Shown: piece after piece, positions 42,589-51,495 of the stretch
How positions within the stretch are numbered: position 1 is the first letter of the stretch
Layout of the letters: each line of letters begins with the position of its first letter
Assembly: GCA_016703605.1 (NCBI GenBank)
Contig: JADJBU010000005.1
Location: 124,001 to 188,000, forward strand
Direction of reading: 5' to 3'
Length of the DNA stretch: 64,000 nt
Source: Candidatus Villigracilis adiacens
GTDB lineage: Bacteria > Chloroflexota > Anaerolineae > Anaerolineales > Villigracilaceae
The notes under the pieces: model-generated
Told to the model about the DNA's origin: nothing
Databases searched by the model: none
What the model saw: only the letters and a program-made list of their open reading frames with translations
Made by a program: the position numbers and the translations under genes

Positions 42589-44367
42589 CTACTTACCATT
42601 TACCAATTTCCCAAGTTCTTTTATTTCATCAAGCATCACACTTTCCAACCGCGCCAACCGTTCCAGCGTCACAGACGGCTTCTCGTGATAGACAGCGTCC
42701 GCGTCCACTTGACGGTAGCGGCTGGCGGAGAGATCGTACTTGTTGGCTTTGACTTGCTCCTTCGTCACCCAGAACTGGCGAGTCAGACGATCCAATTCAG
42801 ATTGGGGGGGAGAGATTAGAGATTGGAGAGTAGAGAGTAGTTCGTTGGCTTCCTGTAATCGTCCCGAAGGTTCATTCACGCGACTCGATTTATCCGAACC
42901 AACCTTCCGGACGTTGACACCGTCAGAAACAGAATCAATTGCCAGTTCGAAAGAGAGGCGGTTTATATCCGCCTGCAACTTCAAACGCTTTTCCTTCAAC
43001 GGAGTCAATTCCTTCTGCAACTCCACTATTCTCTTTTCTCTACTCTCTAAGAACTTCTTATCATTCCGCTTCTCCCAACAATTCACCACATCGGGAATAT
43101 CATTCTCATCAATCGCCACCCGCTTATCGTCCAGCGAAAAACCATCGTGCGCCATATCATAGAACCAGATGTCCTTCGTCTGCGCGCCGCGCGTGAAGAA
43201 CAGCACCGCCGTGCTCACCCCCGCGTACGGCTTGAACACACCCGAAGGCATCGACACCACCCCGTCCAGCCGATTCTCCTCGATGATCTTGCGACGCACT
43301 TCCACATGCGCGCGGCTCGACCCGAACAGCACGCCATCGGGCACGATCACCGCCGCCCGTCCGCCCATATCCAGCGCGCGCAAAATCAAATGCAGAAAGA
43401 GCAACTCACTCTTGGTCGTATCGCTCGGCAGCGTGGGATGAACGCCGCCCTTATCCACCGCGCCCTTGAACGGCGGGTTCATCAGGATCACGTCATACTC
43501 GCGCTCATCATCGAACGACTTCGACAGCGAATCCATGTAATAGAACTGCGGCGACTCGATCCCGTGCAACATCAGATTCATCGACCCAATGCGCAGGATG
43601 GTCATCCCCGAATCATTATCGAAGCCCCGCAAATATTTCTTCGACGACATGAACGATCTTTCCGCCGCCGATAACTGGTCGCCGATCAGATGGTGTGCCT
43701 GCCCCTCGGCATCGTACTCCAAAATCCCCGCCGACGTATGCTTCTCCAAAATATACTGGTGCGCGTTGACGAGAAACCCGCCCGTCCCGCCCGCCAGATC
43801 GCCAATGCGCTCGCGCGGCTTCGGCGCGATCATCTCCACCATCATGCGGATAATATGCCGCGGCGTGCGGAACTGTCCACCGCGCCCCGCAAACTGCATA
43901 TGACCCAGCATATACTCATACAGATCGCCCTGCACATCCTGATTCTGCTCTGAGATTTTCATCTCATCGATCAGGTTCACCGCCTCGATCAACAGACTCG
44001 CCTTGCGGATTTTGCACTCTGCGCCTTGCATGTACTCCCAAAAAGATGATTTTTCATCAGCCAACTCGATCATCTTTGGGAAGACGACCGTCTTCACATG
44101 ATTTAACGCATCTTCGGCTTTCATCTTCGTCCAATGCCCCCAACGCATCTCCTTCGGGATGTACGGGCGCAGCGGCGCTGCGCCCCTATCCGTTTCGCCC
44201 CGACGTTTCGCCTGCCTCTCCGCCGCATTCTCGCGGTCATCCAACCGCTTCAAGAACAACAAATACGAAAACTGCTCGATCGCATCGAGCGGGTTAGAGA
44301 GACCGCCAGTCCAGAACTTATCCCAAAGGGCATCTACTTGCGAGCGTAGTTTAGGGTCGGTGAGCAA
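42589..44367 (-). CDS. hsdM: Type I restriction-modification methyltransferase subunit
   Basis: 592 residues. N-terminal HsdM_N (LWDKFWTGGLSNPLDAIEQF), SAM-binding motif I IGDLAGGTGGFLVNAHQYIL, catalytic NPPF in VILMNPPFKGAVDKG, and PSGVFKPYAGVSTAVLFFTR. N6-adenine methylation. Three stretches are repeat-derived and in frame: ETDRGAAPLRPYIP (palindrome at 44165-44185), SRVNEPSGRLQEA (CCCGAAGGTT palindrome at 42860-42913) and a heptamer-like LLSTLQSLISPPQSE (42805-42842). None touches a catalytic motif. Just upstream of hsdS (17 bases). Confidence 0.95.
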   Translation of the reverse strand: MLTDPKLRSQVDALWDKFWTGGLSNPLDAIEQFSYLLFLKRLDDRENAAERQAKRRGETDRGAAPLRPYIPKEMRWGHWTKMKAEDALNHVKTVVFPKMIELADEKSSFWEYMQGAECKIRKASLLIEAVNLIDEMKISEQNQDVQGDLYEYMLGHMQFAGRGGQFRTPRHIIRMMVEMIAPKPRERIGDLAGGTGGFLVNAHQYILEKHTSAGILEYDAEGQAHHLIGDQLSAAERSFMSSKKYLRGFDNDSGMTILRIGSMNLMLHGIESPQFYYMDSLSKSFDDEREYDVILMNPPFKGAVDKGGVHPTLPSDTTKSELLFLHLILRALDMGGRAAVIVPDGVLFGSSRAHVEVRRKIIEENRLDGVVSMPSGVFKPYAGVSTAVLFFTRGAQTKDIWFYDMAHDGFSLDDKRVAIDENDIPDVVNCWEKRNDKKFLESREKRIVELQKELTPLKEKRLKLQADINRLSFELAIDSVSDGVNVRKVGSDKSSRVNEPSGRLQEANELLSTLQSLISPPQSELDRLTRQFWVTKEQVKANKYDLSASRYRQVDADAVYHEKPSVTLERLARLESVMLDEIKELGKLVNGK

Positions 44368-44386
44368 AGGTGTATCTCCATGTCAT

Positions 44387-44415
44387 GTAAGGGCGGAGCG
44401 CCGCTCCGCCCTTAC
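44387..44415. repeat. Palindrome GGGCGGAGCG (REP-like) beside the transposase
   Basis: GTAAGGGCGGAGCG C CGCTCCGCCCTTAC, 14-base arms. Relatives lie inside the transposase gene (44653-44673) and, with a covarying base pair, inside hsdM (44165-44185). Confidence 0.85.
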
Positions 44416-44416
44416 G

Positions 44417-44959
44417 CTATCTCAGGCTATCTTCCGTCCATTTTAACGGGTTGTTTGCGATATAGTCACGAATTCGCTTCAAGTCAGCATCATCACGAAT
44501 GATATGTTCGTGATAATTCCTATGCCAAACAACCACCCCGCGTGATTGCCTCGCCGCGTTGATGGCATACGTCACCGCCGACTTATACGCTCGGACAATT
44601 GCGCCCAATGAACCCGCATCAACATGCGGTTTTTCATCTGCCGCGCCCGTACGGGCGGAGCGGCGCTCCGCCCCTCCATCCGCCCCGTTATTCCAAATAA
44701 TCCCATGCGCATGATTTGGCATCACCACAAATTCATCTTCATACAATTCAACATACGGACGCAATTCGGCGGTCTTGAACCATTCTCGTCGCGCAATCTC
44801 GCCCAACGGATTCAAATTCATCGCACCATCCACGATTTCACCAAACAAAGGCTCGCGTTGGTACGTCACAATGGTAACGAAATATGCGCCCGCTTTGGTG
44901 TAATCATATTCCTTCAACCGTATCGAACGGCGGTGATGAACGTCGGGATCATACGGCAT
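44417..44959 (-). CDS. RAYT: REP-associated tyrosine transposase (Y1_Tnp)
   Basis: 180 residues. Opening RRSIRLKEYDYTKAGAYFVTI is typical of the family; the HUH motif is in VVMPNHAHGIIWN and the catalytic Tyr in WHRNYHEHIIRDDADLKRIR, followed by DYIANNPLKW. Such IS200/IS605-like proteins cut single-stranded DNA and are thought to spread REP palindromes. The stretch GADGGAERRSARTGAADEK is encoded by a palindrome (44653-44673) and lies between HUH motif and the Tyr helix. It sits between hsdR and hsdM in the same direction, three bases from hsdR. There are no flanking IS ends of its own visible. Confidence 0.9.
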   Translation of the reverse strand: MPYDPDVHHRRSIRLKEYDYTKAGAYFVTIVTYQREPLFGEIVDGAMNLNPLGEIARREWFKTAELRPYVELYEDEFVVMPNHAHGIIWNNGADGGAERRSARTGAADEKPHVDAGSLGAIVRAYKSAVTYAINAARQSRGVVVWHRNYHEHIIRDDADLKRIRDYIANNPLKWTEDSLR

Positions 44960-44961
44960 GG

Positions 44962-47784
44962 TTACACCGTCATTCGGTTTGCAAATTCAACCATATTTTG
45001 GATTTCATCATCTGAAAACCAGCGTTCCACCGCATCTTGACCAAATCCAACCAAAGCGGGTGCATCATACAAGTCAGCGGTTTCGAGATGGCGCTTCTGC
45101 AAGAACACACTTTGCACGGCGCGCAAAAAGCGAATCTGGTCGGCGTTATAGTTGTGCTGGGTCACGTAGGTTTCAAACTGCCGCGCCACCAAATCCTTGT
45201 AATCGGGCAGGTATTGCATGTCTAAAACTTGTCGCACCAAGCCGAGAAAACTATCGGCGGTGTGGGCAAACACCTTCTTCAAGTTTTCAGGCGTCACTTC
45301 CAAATCGCCTTCGCCGAGTTCCCTGGTCAACGTGCGCTCCAGTTCGAGCAGTTGCCAGTCGTCGATCTTTTGTCCCTGCTGAATGGCTTTTATAGTCGGG
45401 TGGTTTGCAACCAGTTCCAAAATGCGCTGTTCCACCAAACGGCGATACTCCGCCACGTACATTTTCTCTCCGCTTTTGGTGAGCAAAATGTAGCCGCTGA
45501 TGGCGATGGAATCCAGTAAATCGAGTTCAAGGAAAGAGTCATAACGCATTTTGTTCTTCATACATGGGGAAAGAACATCTCGAAGCAAATTCAATTCGTT
45601 GTTCGAGAATTCAACCAGTTTTTCAGGAACGCACATGCTCTTTGCTTTGATTTCACCATCAGACAAAATCGTATCGCGCAAACTCTGCGCATCTTCCACA
45701 ATCATCCCGATGAGACCTGACAGGTCTCCAAGACCTGTCAGATCTTTTTCACGTTTCTTCAACTTCAACCGTTCCACTTTGCTGATGAAGGTCGCGGCGG
45801 CGACATCCACGCCAGGGACGAGCCTCAGGTGCGGGGCAACTTTCAATTTCAGGAATTCGATCTTGCTGGGGATGAGATAATCCCAGAAGGCATCCGTCCA
45901 TGCTTCTTCGATCTCTGGCATGTGCTTGCGGATGGTGAACGAGTCGGTCGGGATTTGCTGAATCTGCTCGCGCAGGTCAGCGATCACCTGTTTGCAATCA
46001 GGGTCTTTCTGGTCTTTGAGATAGGTCTCCAGCAATTTCAAGCGCGTATTGAAGATCGTCACCAACACAGGCGTGGACTGGTCAACGACTTCTTTGGCGT
46101 CTCGGCTGAAGTTATTTTCCCAGAAGTCAATAATGAGAAAATCCTTCTTCTCGAAGTTTGGCAATAACGCCAGATTTCTGCACGCCGCCTGCACCCGCGT
46201 CCCGCGCCCGATCATCTGCTGTAACTTGATCGGCGATTGCACAGGCTTCATGAACACGAGATTGACTACTTCGGGAACGTCAATGCCCGTATCGAGCATG
46301 TCCACAGAAATGGCAATGCGCGGCTCGTCCTTCTTCTTGAACGCATCCACCAACGTGCCGCGATATTCAGATTTATGCGTGATGACCTTGGTCAGATTCG
46401 GGAATTGCGGATACATCTCATCGAAGGCAGCTTGCAGGCGCAAGGCATGTTGCTGTGTGATGGCAAAAACGATGGTCTTGCCAGGCAACTGTCCCGACGA
46501 GTCTTTCTTGCAGACTTCCCAAATCTCTTCCCACTGCTTGCGCAACGTGTCACGGTTGCTGACTTCTCGTTCCAGTTCCGTGCCTTCGTAATTGATGTCG
46601 TCAGGGTCGAGTCCCTTTTCGATCAGGGCGTTGCGCTCTTCCTCGGTCAAGTCCACGCCGTGAATGCCCTGCCGCTGGAACTTTGTCCGCGCGGCGTAGA
46701 GTTCGTAATCCACGAGAAATTTGTCTTCGATGGCTTGTTCGTACGTGTAAAGATAGGTCGGCTTGCCATCCGTGCAATCAAAGGCAAGGAAGGTATCGCG
46801 GTTGATGTAATTGGCGGGCGTGGCGGTCAGTCCCACCTGGCGGGCATCGAAATATTCCAGCACTTCATTGAACTTGTTGTAGATCGAGCGATGGACTTCA
46901 TCGAACACGATCAAGTCAAAGAAAGCGGGCGAAAACTGCTCGAAGATATTGCTCAGCGTTTGGAGAGTCACCGCGTACAGGCGTTGCGTGCGCGCATGCG
47001 GATCGTCCCAGCTACGCAGACGGGTGCAGGGTTCATTGGGAATGAATTTCTCGAAGCCATCATCCTTTGCCTGTTCAACCAGTGCATCGCGGTCTGCCAC
47101 GAACAAAATCCGCCGCGCCTGATTGGAGCGCATGAACACATCGATCAATCCCATCGTTGTACGCGTCTTGCCTGTCCCTGTTGCCATGACGATCAAAGCA
47201 TTGCGCTTGCCTCCGCCTGAACGTCCCGAAGGTTTTCCCTCAGAGTTTAACGATTCCCCAGCCAACCTTCGGGACGGTAGCTCGAAAGCTTCACAAACAC
47301 GGCGAATCGCTTCGTGCTGATAGGAACGGTCAACGATCTCGTTATTGATTTCAATCGAACTGAGCGGCACCGCATTCTGGCGAATATAAAGAAGGTTCTC
47401 CAAATCTTCGCGCGTGAAGAATCCGAATACCTCACGCTTGTGTGCGATCCCCACATCTACAAAATGGATTTCAAGTCCGTTGGCTAAAAATCCAAACGGT
47501 CTGAAAGATTGGTGCTTTTCAATTTCAGTGACGTAATAGGTAAGTTGTGCTTCGGCAAGCCGCACATCGGTGGAAGTCCGCTTGGCTTCGACCACCGCCA
47601 ATACTTCCCCGTTTTCGCGGTAAAGGCAATAATCCGAAACTCCGTTCCACGGCTCGGCATCATAGCCATCTACAGGGATTTCAGTCTTCACCTTGGAATG
47701 GTCGTGAAGATACCACCCAGCTCTTTCAAGTTGTGGGTCAATCATTTCCTTGCGGGTGCGTTCTTCGCTGATCTTTCGAGACAA
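44962..47784 (-). CDS. hsdR: Type I restriction-modification restriction subunit
   Basis: 940 residues with a likely TTG start at 47784 (ATG at 47745 is an option). Nuclease domain: PWNGVSDYCLYRENGEVLAV then VEAKRTSTD (D...ExK). Helicase: Walker A LIVMATGTGKTRTTMGL, DEAH-like FDEVHRSIYNKF, TAT in VGLTATPANY, SVDMLDTGIDVPEVVNLVFM and QMIGRGTRVQ. Two repeat-derived inserts: ELPSRRLAGESLNSEGKPSG right before Walker A (CCCGAAGGTT palindrome, 47222-47276) and DLTGLGDLSGL (AGACCTGACAGG palindrome, 45713-45745). The motifs themselves are intact. A TATAAT lies upstream at 47826-47831, without clear -35. Confidence 0.94.
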   Translation of the reverse strand: MSRKISEERTRKEMIDPQLERAGWYLHDHSKVKTEIPVDGYDAEPWNGVSDYCLYRENGEVLAVVEAKRTSTDVRLAEAQLTYYVTEIEKHQSFRPFGFLANGLEIHFVDVGIAHKREVFGFFTREDLENLLYIRQNAVPLSSIEINNEIVDRSYQHEAIRRVCEAFELPSRRLAGESLNSEGKPSGRSGGGKRNALIVMATGTGKTRTTMGLIDVFMRSNQARRILFVADRDALVEQAKDDGFEKFIPNEPCTRLRSWDDPHARTQRLYAVTLQTLSNIFEQFSPAFFDLIVFDEVHRSIYNKFNEVLEYFDARQVGLTATPANYINRDTFLAFDCTDGKPTYLYTYEQAIEDKFLVDYELYAARTKFQRQGIHGVDLTEEERNALIEKGLDPDDINYEGTELEREVSNRDTLRKQWEEIWEVCKKDSSGQLPGKTIVFAITQQHALRLQAAFDEMYPQFPNLTKVITHKSEYRGTLVDAFKKKDEPRIAISVDMLDTGIDVPEVVNLVFMKPVQSPIKLQQMIGRGTRVQAACRNLALLPNFEKKDFLIIDFWENNFSRDAKEVVDQSTPVLVTIFNTRLKLLETYLKDQKDPDCKQVIADLREQIQQIPTDSFTIRKHMPEIEEAWTDAFWDYLIPSKIEFLKLKVAPHLRLVPGVDVAAATFISKVERLKLKKREKDLTGLGDLSGLIGMIVEDAQSLRDTILSDGEIKAKSMCVPEKLVEFSNNELNLLRDVLSPCMKNKMRYDSFLELDLLDSIAISGYILLTKSGEKMYVAEYRRLVEQRILELVANHPTIKAIQQGQKIDDWQLLELERTLTRELGEGDLEVTPENLKKVFAHTADSFLGLVRQVLDMQYLPDYKDLVARQFETYVTQHNYNADQIRFLRAVQSVFLQKRHLETADLYDAPALVGFGQDAVERWFSDDEIQNMVEFANRMTV
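45713..45745. repeat. AGACCTGACAGGT palindrome inside hsdR
   Basis: AGACCTGACAGGTCT CCA AGACCTGTCAGATCT. In frame, giving DLTGLGDLSGL. Same arms as the 148-bp array. Confidence 0.85.
47222..47276. repeat. CGTCCCGAAGGTT inverted repeat inside hsdR
   Basis: CGTCCCGAAGGTT ... AACCTTCGGGACG, 13-base perfect arms, 55 bases total. A close relative is at 42860-42913 inside hsdM. Confidence 0.85.
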
Positions 47785-47933
47785 GTCTCCGCCTTCGCTT
47801 TGCTGTCGCCGGACCGTTGACGTGGATTATACAGCCTTCCACCGCATACATAGCGCAAACCGGCTTTTTTCTTGATTTTTTAAAAATCCGAGTTTTTCTG
47901 CGTCCCATATTTGCCGTTTAGCCTACTGAAGAA

Positions 47934-48484
47934 TCACTTCTTCAAACGCTTCCACAAAAACAGCAGCAGCCCAATCACAAGCAGGACAAAACTGCCGTTC
48001 ACAAAGACCCATTTGACCGCCGTAAACAGCGGAGCCAGAACATCCACCACAGGCGTGTGGGATGGGTAGCGTCCCAGCACGATCGAAGTGGAAATATTTT
48101 CCAGGTAGTCGAAGACCGCCCCGCCAGCGGAAAGAGATTCAACAGCCGCCAGCCAGAGGTTTCAACAAGTCCGCGCGCCAGCAGCCAGCTGATCGTCGCC
48201 GTGAGAAAAAACCCATAGACGAGCGGAAAGACCAGGTCAAAGGTGAAGCGCGCATAAATATACGCCGCGCGTCCCTCCGCGCCGTAATCCTCCGCCATCT
48301 GATAAAGATCGCCCGCCGAATAAATGTAGGACGTATCCGGCGACGTCCCGCCGCTGTAGGCTTCCGCCTTTTGCGCCTGTTGCGGCAAAACAACGATCAT
48401 AAAGAACACAAAGACCGCCAGCCCGGTCAACGCCGCCCAGCCCGTGGACATGGAATAAAAGGATTTGGAAATTCGCTTCAACAT
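47934..48484 (-). pseudogene. Membrane protein with a single-base frameshift
   Basis: From ATG 48484 (GAGG upstream) the frame reads MLKRISKSFYSMSTGWAALT with helices at about 15-38 and 85-105, a luminal middle region (SYIYSAGDLYQMAEDYG), then LNLFPLAG, where it goes wrong. Restoring one G at the four-C run 48119-48122 gives AVFDYLENISTSIVLGRYPS, HTPVVDVLAPLFTAVKWV and a last helix ending WKRLKK, stop at 47934. The result would be about 184 residues with four helices. Family not recognised. As with 4495, a homopolymer sequencing error is the simplest reason. Confidence 0.75.
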
Positions 48485-48491
48485 GGACACC

Positions 48492-51488
48492 TCACAGGAT
48501 TTTCAATCGTTCCTTCACCAACAGCAACGGATGCCGCGCCTCCACCCCCGCCCCCTGCCGAATCTGCATCCGGCACGCCGCCCCGCTCGACGCCAATTCC
48601 CCATTCCCCATTCCCCATTCCCTGATCTTCTTCAACACCCCCAACTCCCCCACCTGCATCGAAAGCTCGTAATGCTCGGCATCAAAGCCAAACGTCCCCG
48701 CCATGCCGCAGCAGCCCGCCTCGATCACATCCACATCATAGCCAAATATTTTCAACATCGCAGCCGTCGCCGAAACGCCGCTGGGCAAACCGTCGGCGGC
48801 GGGACCTTCCGCGCGTTGGTGACAGTGCGGGTGGAGGGTGAGGCGCGTTTTTTTATCCAGGTTTAAATTCAATTCTTGAGCAACATTTTCTAAATTGGCT
48901 ACGCGCAAAATAAATTCATCCACCAGCCAGACCCTTTTTGTGATGGATTTCAACTCTGCGGCTCGATTCGGCATTAAAGCCTGGTACTCGCGCTTGAGCG
49001 TATACACTTCGGGAGGCTCGCATCCGACCACGCTCAAGCCTGCTCCCCCATCCAGGCGTTGGATCTCGCCGATGACTTTTTCCGCGTGCCGCCGCGCCGC
49101 GTCGAGGAATCCCTTCGAGAGCAGCGAAGCCCCCGCGCCGATGACCGGCAGGATTTTGACTTCATAGCCGAGATAATTCAAAATATCAACAGCGGCTTCC
49201 TCCACCTCCGGTTCGATGTAATGCGAAAAAACATCCGAAAGAAAAATTACCCGCTGCCTGTCTACCTGTCTACCTGCATACTTGTCTACTTGTCTACCTG
49301 CACCCGGGGGGGCGGGGGGGGGGGGGTACTTGCCTACTTTCCTCCCCCAAAACGCCGGAAACTCCCTCTTCTCCGTTATCCCCAGCGCCCGCGCGATCAA
49401 CCTGCGAGACCAGCCAGCCCGCATGAACCAATTCGCAACAGGCGCAACCGGGTTAAGCAGTTTCGCAACAACATGAAAATACCCAAACAGATAATCGCGC
49501 AAGGGTCGGCGATGCGATTTGTAATACTGGTTCATGAACTCGTATTTCAACTTCGGCATATCCACGCCGCTCGGGCATTCCGAGGTGCAGCCTTTGCAGG
49601 CGAGGCAGAGATCGAGGGCGGAGAAGGCGGAATTTTCGATTTGGGTAATTGGTAATTGGTGATTGGAGATTAAGCCGCGCAGGAGATTCGCCCTGCCCCG
49701 GGTCGAGTTGGCTTCTTCGCGCGTCGCCTGAAACGACGGACACATCACTCCGGTTTGTTTGCGGCAGACTCCCTGCCCGTTGCAGGATTCTATTGCGCCC
49801 GCCAGCCCGCGCTCGTGATCGAACTTCAAGACGGGCGTCCATGCCTGGGCTTGATAGTTTTCGCCGTAACGCAGGTTCGTGTCCATCGGCGGCGCGTCGA
49901 ATAATTTTTTGGGGTTCAGGATGTTTTGCGGGTCGGCGGCTTGTTTCAACAGGCGCATGGCGTCGGTCACTTCGCGCCCATACGTCCGTTCGATGAATTC
50001 GCCCCTTGCCAGTCCGTCGCCGTGTTCGCTGCTCATCGCGCCGCCGAGACTCATCGTCAGCGCGAAGACCTGTTCGGCAATCTCACGCATGGCGCGGACG
50101 CCTTCGCCCTTTTGCAAATCCAACACCGGGCGGATGTGCAAACATCCCGCCGAGGCGTGAGCATAGATTCCGCCGAAGGTGCCGTGCGCTTCGAGAATCC
50201 GCTCGACTTCACGCACAAAATCCCCGAGCCGTTCCACCGGGATGGCGCAGTCTTCGATGAACGCCACCGGTCGCGCAGACTGCGGGCGCGAGTCAAGTAT
50301 CCCCAGCCCCACCTTGCGGATGCTCCAAATCCGCGCCTGGTCTTCGGGGGTTTCTGCTACAGTCAATAATGCGCTGGTGGTCGAGACTTCGCCGAGACCA
50401 CGCGCCGCCGTTTTCAATGCAACCGGATCGTCCCCGCTGAATTCGACAACAAGAACAGCGGCTGGCAATGCGCTGAGCCCGGTCGAAGCGTCGTCAATTA
50501 CCCAGTTCATTTGCCGCGCATAATGCGGAATATTCCTTGCATTATGAAGGATCAGCTGCGGAATCAACTCCACCGCGCTGGGGTTCATCGCCAGCAGGCG
50601 CGGAACGTCGTCACAGGCGGAGGCGATGCTCGAATAAGATAAAACCCCGAGGATGGTATGTTTCGGCTTGGGGACAAGGTTGACCTTGAGTTTGCGGATG
50701 ACGGCGAGAGTGCCTTCACTACCGGCGAGCAAAGGGGCAAGGTTGAAGGTTGAAGGTCGAAGGTCGGCAGGATAAAAACTGCCTGCCCATTGCGGCGGGG
50801 TCGACGGACTCCACGGCAAAAGATAGTTAATCCGATACCCCGCCGAGTTGCGCCAGGATTTGGGGAAGTTTTGTTCGATTGCTTCCACATATTTTTCACG
50901 AATTTCATTTACGGCGGCAACAATCTCCGATGTCCCACCCCCAATTCCCAATCTACTATTCACCATTCCCCATGTACTCAAACTCCCATCCGCCAACACC
51001 ACCTCCGCTTCGAGCAAATGGTCCGCGCTCATACCGTAGAGAATGGAATGCGCCCCCGTGGCGTTGTTGCCGATCACGCCGCCCATGGTGGCGCGTTCCG
51101 CCGAAGCCGGGTCGGGACCGAAGGTCAGCCCGTGTTTGGCGGCGGCGCGGTTCAAGTCCGCGAGGATGACGCCGGGTTCGACGACGGCGAATCTTTCTGC
51201 GGGGTTGATCTCAAGGATCGAATCGAGATGGCGGGAGCAGTCGAGGATCAGCGCTTCGCCGATGGCTTGACCGGCAAGCGAGGAGCCTGATCCGCGCGGG
51301 AGGATGGGGACGCGGTGTTTTGCGGCAAATTCAACGGCGGCTTGCAGGTCGTCCTGGTCTTTGGGAATGGCGACTCCCAATGGTTCGATTTGGTAGGACG
51401 AGGCGTCGGTGGAGTACAAAAGCCTGGAGGCAGGATCCAGCCGCAGGTCGCCTTTGAAGCGGGGTTTTAATCCCTCGAGAATATCCAT
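48492..51488 (-). CDS. FAD-linked oxidase with Fe-S and CCG domains (GlcD/GlpC-like)
   Basis: 998 residues. FAD_binding_4 (about 35-215: LPRGSGSSLAGQAIGEALIL, GVIGNNATGAHSILYG), FAD-oxidase_C (about 260-540: AHASAGCLHIRPVLDL, SSEHGDGLARGEFIERTYG), two 4Fe-4S sites (CNGQGVCRKQTGVMCPSF; CLACKGCTSECPSGVDMPKL), then CCG-type domains (CEPPEVYTL; EAGCCGMAGTFGFD). It likely oxidises a 2-hydroxy acid such as D-lactate or glycolate and passes electrons on. Repeat-derived inserts are VGKYPPPPAPPGAGRQVDKY (around 49255-49330, including poly-G) and ISNHQLPITQ (around 49645-49675). Just upstream of the frameshifted membrane protein. Confidence 0.92.
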   Translation of the reverse strand: MDILEGLKPRFKGDLRLDPASRLLYSTDASSYQIEPLGVAIPKDQDDLQAAVEFAAKHRVPILPRGSGSSLAGQAIGEALILDCSRHLDSILEINPAERFAVVEPGVILADLNRAAAKHGLTFGPDPASAERATMGGVIGNNATGAHSILYGMSADHLLEAEVVLADGSLSTWGMVNSRLGIGGGTSEIVAAVNEIREKYVEAIEQNFPKSWRNSAGYRINYLLPWSPSTPPQWAGSFYPADLRPSTFNLAPLLAGSEGTLAVIRKLKVNLVPKPKHTILGVLSYSSIASACDDVPRLLAMNPSAVELIPQLILHNARNIPHYARQMNWVIDDASTGLSALPAAVLVVEFSGDDPVALKTAARGLGEVSTTSALLTVAETPEDQARIWSIRKVGLGILDSRPQSARPVAFIEDCAIPVERLGDFVREVERILEAHGTFGGIYAHASAGCLHIRPVLDLQKGEGVRAMREIAEQVFALTMSLGGAMSSEHGDGLARGEFIERTYGREVTDAMRLLKQAADPQNILNPKKLFDAPPMDTNLRYGENYQAQAWTPVLKFDHERGLAGAIESCNGQGVCRKQTGVMCPSFQATREEANSTRGRANLLRGLISNHQLPITQIENSAFSALDLCLACKGCTSECPSGVDMPKLKYEFMNQYYKSHRRPLRDYLFGYFHVVAKLLNPVAPVANWFMRAGWSRRLIARALGITEKREFPAFWGRKVGKYPPPPAPPGAGRQVDKYAGRQVDRQRVIFLSDVFSHYIEPEVEEAAVDILNYLGYEVKILPVIGAGASLLSKGFLDAARRHAEKVIGEIQRLDGGAGLSVVGCEPPEVYTLKREYQALMPNRAAELKSITKRVWLVDEFILRVANLENVAQELNLNLDKKTRLTLHPHCHQRAEGPAADGLPSGVSATAAMLKIFGYDVDVIEAGCCGMAGTFGFDAEHYELSMQVGELGVLKKIREWGMGNGELASSGAACRMQIRQGAGVEARHPLLLVKERLKIL
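49255..49326. repeat. CTGTCTAC repeats and long G run inside the FAD oxidase gene
   Basis: Five or six units of CTGTCTAC/CTTGTCTAC type, then seven G, one C, and 13 G (49306-49326). All remain in frame. Slippage at a 13-base G run could turn the gene on and off or cause sequencing error. Confidence 0.8.
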
Positions 51489-51495
51489 AAAACCC

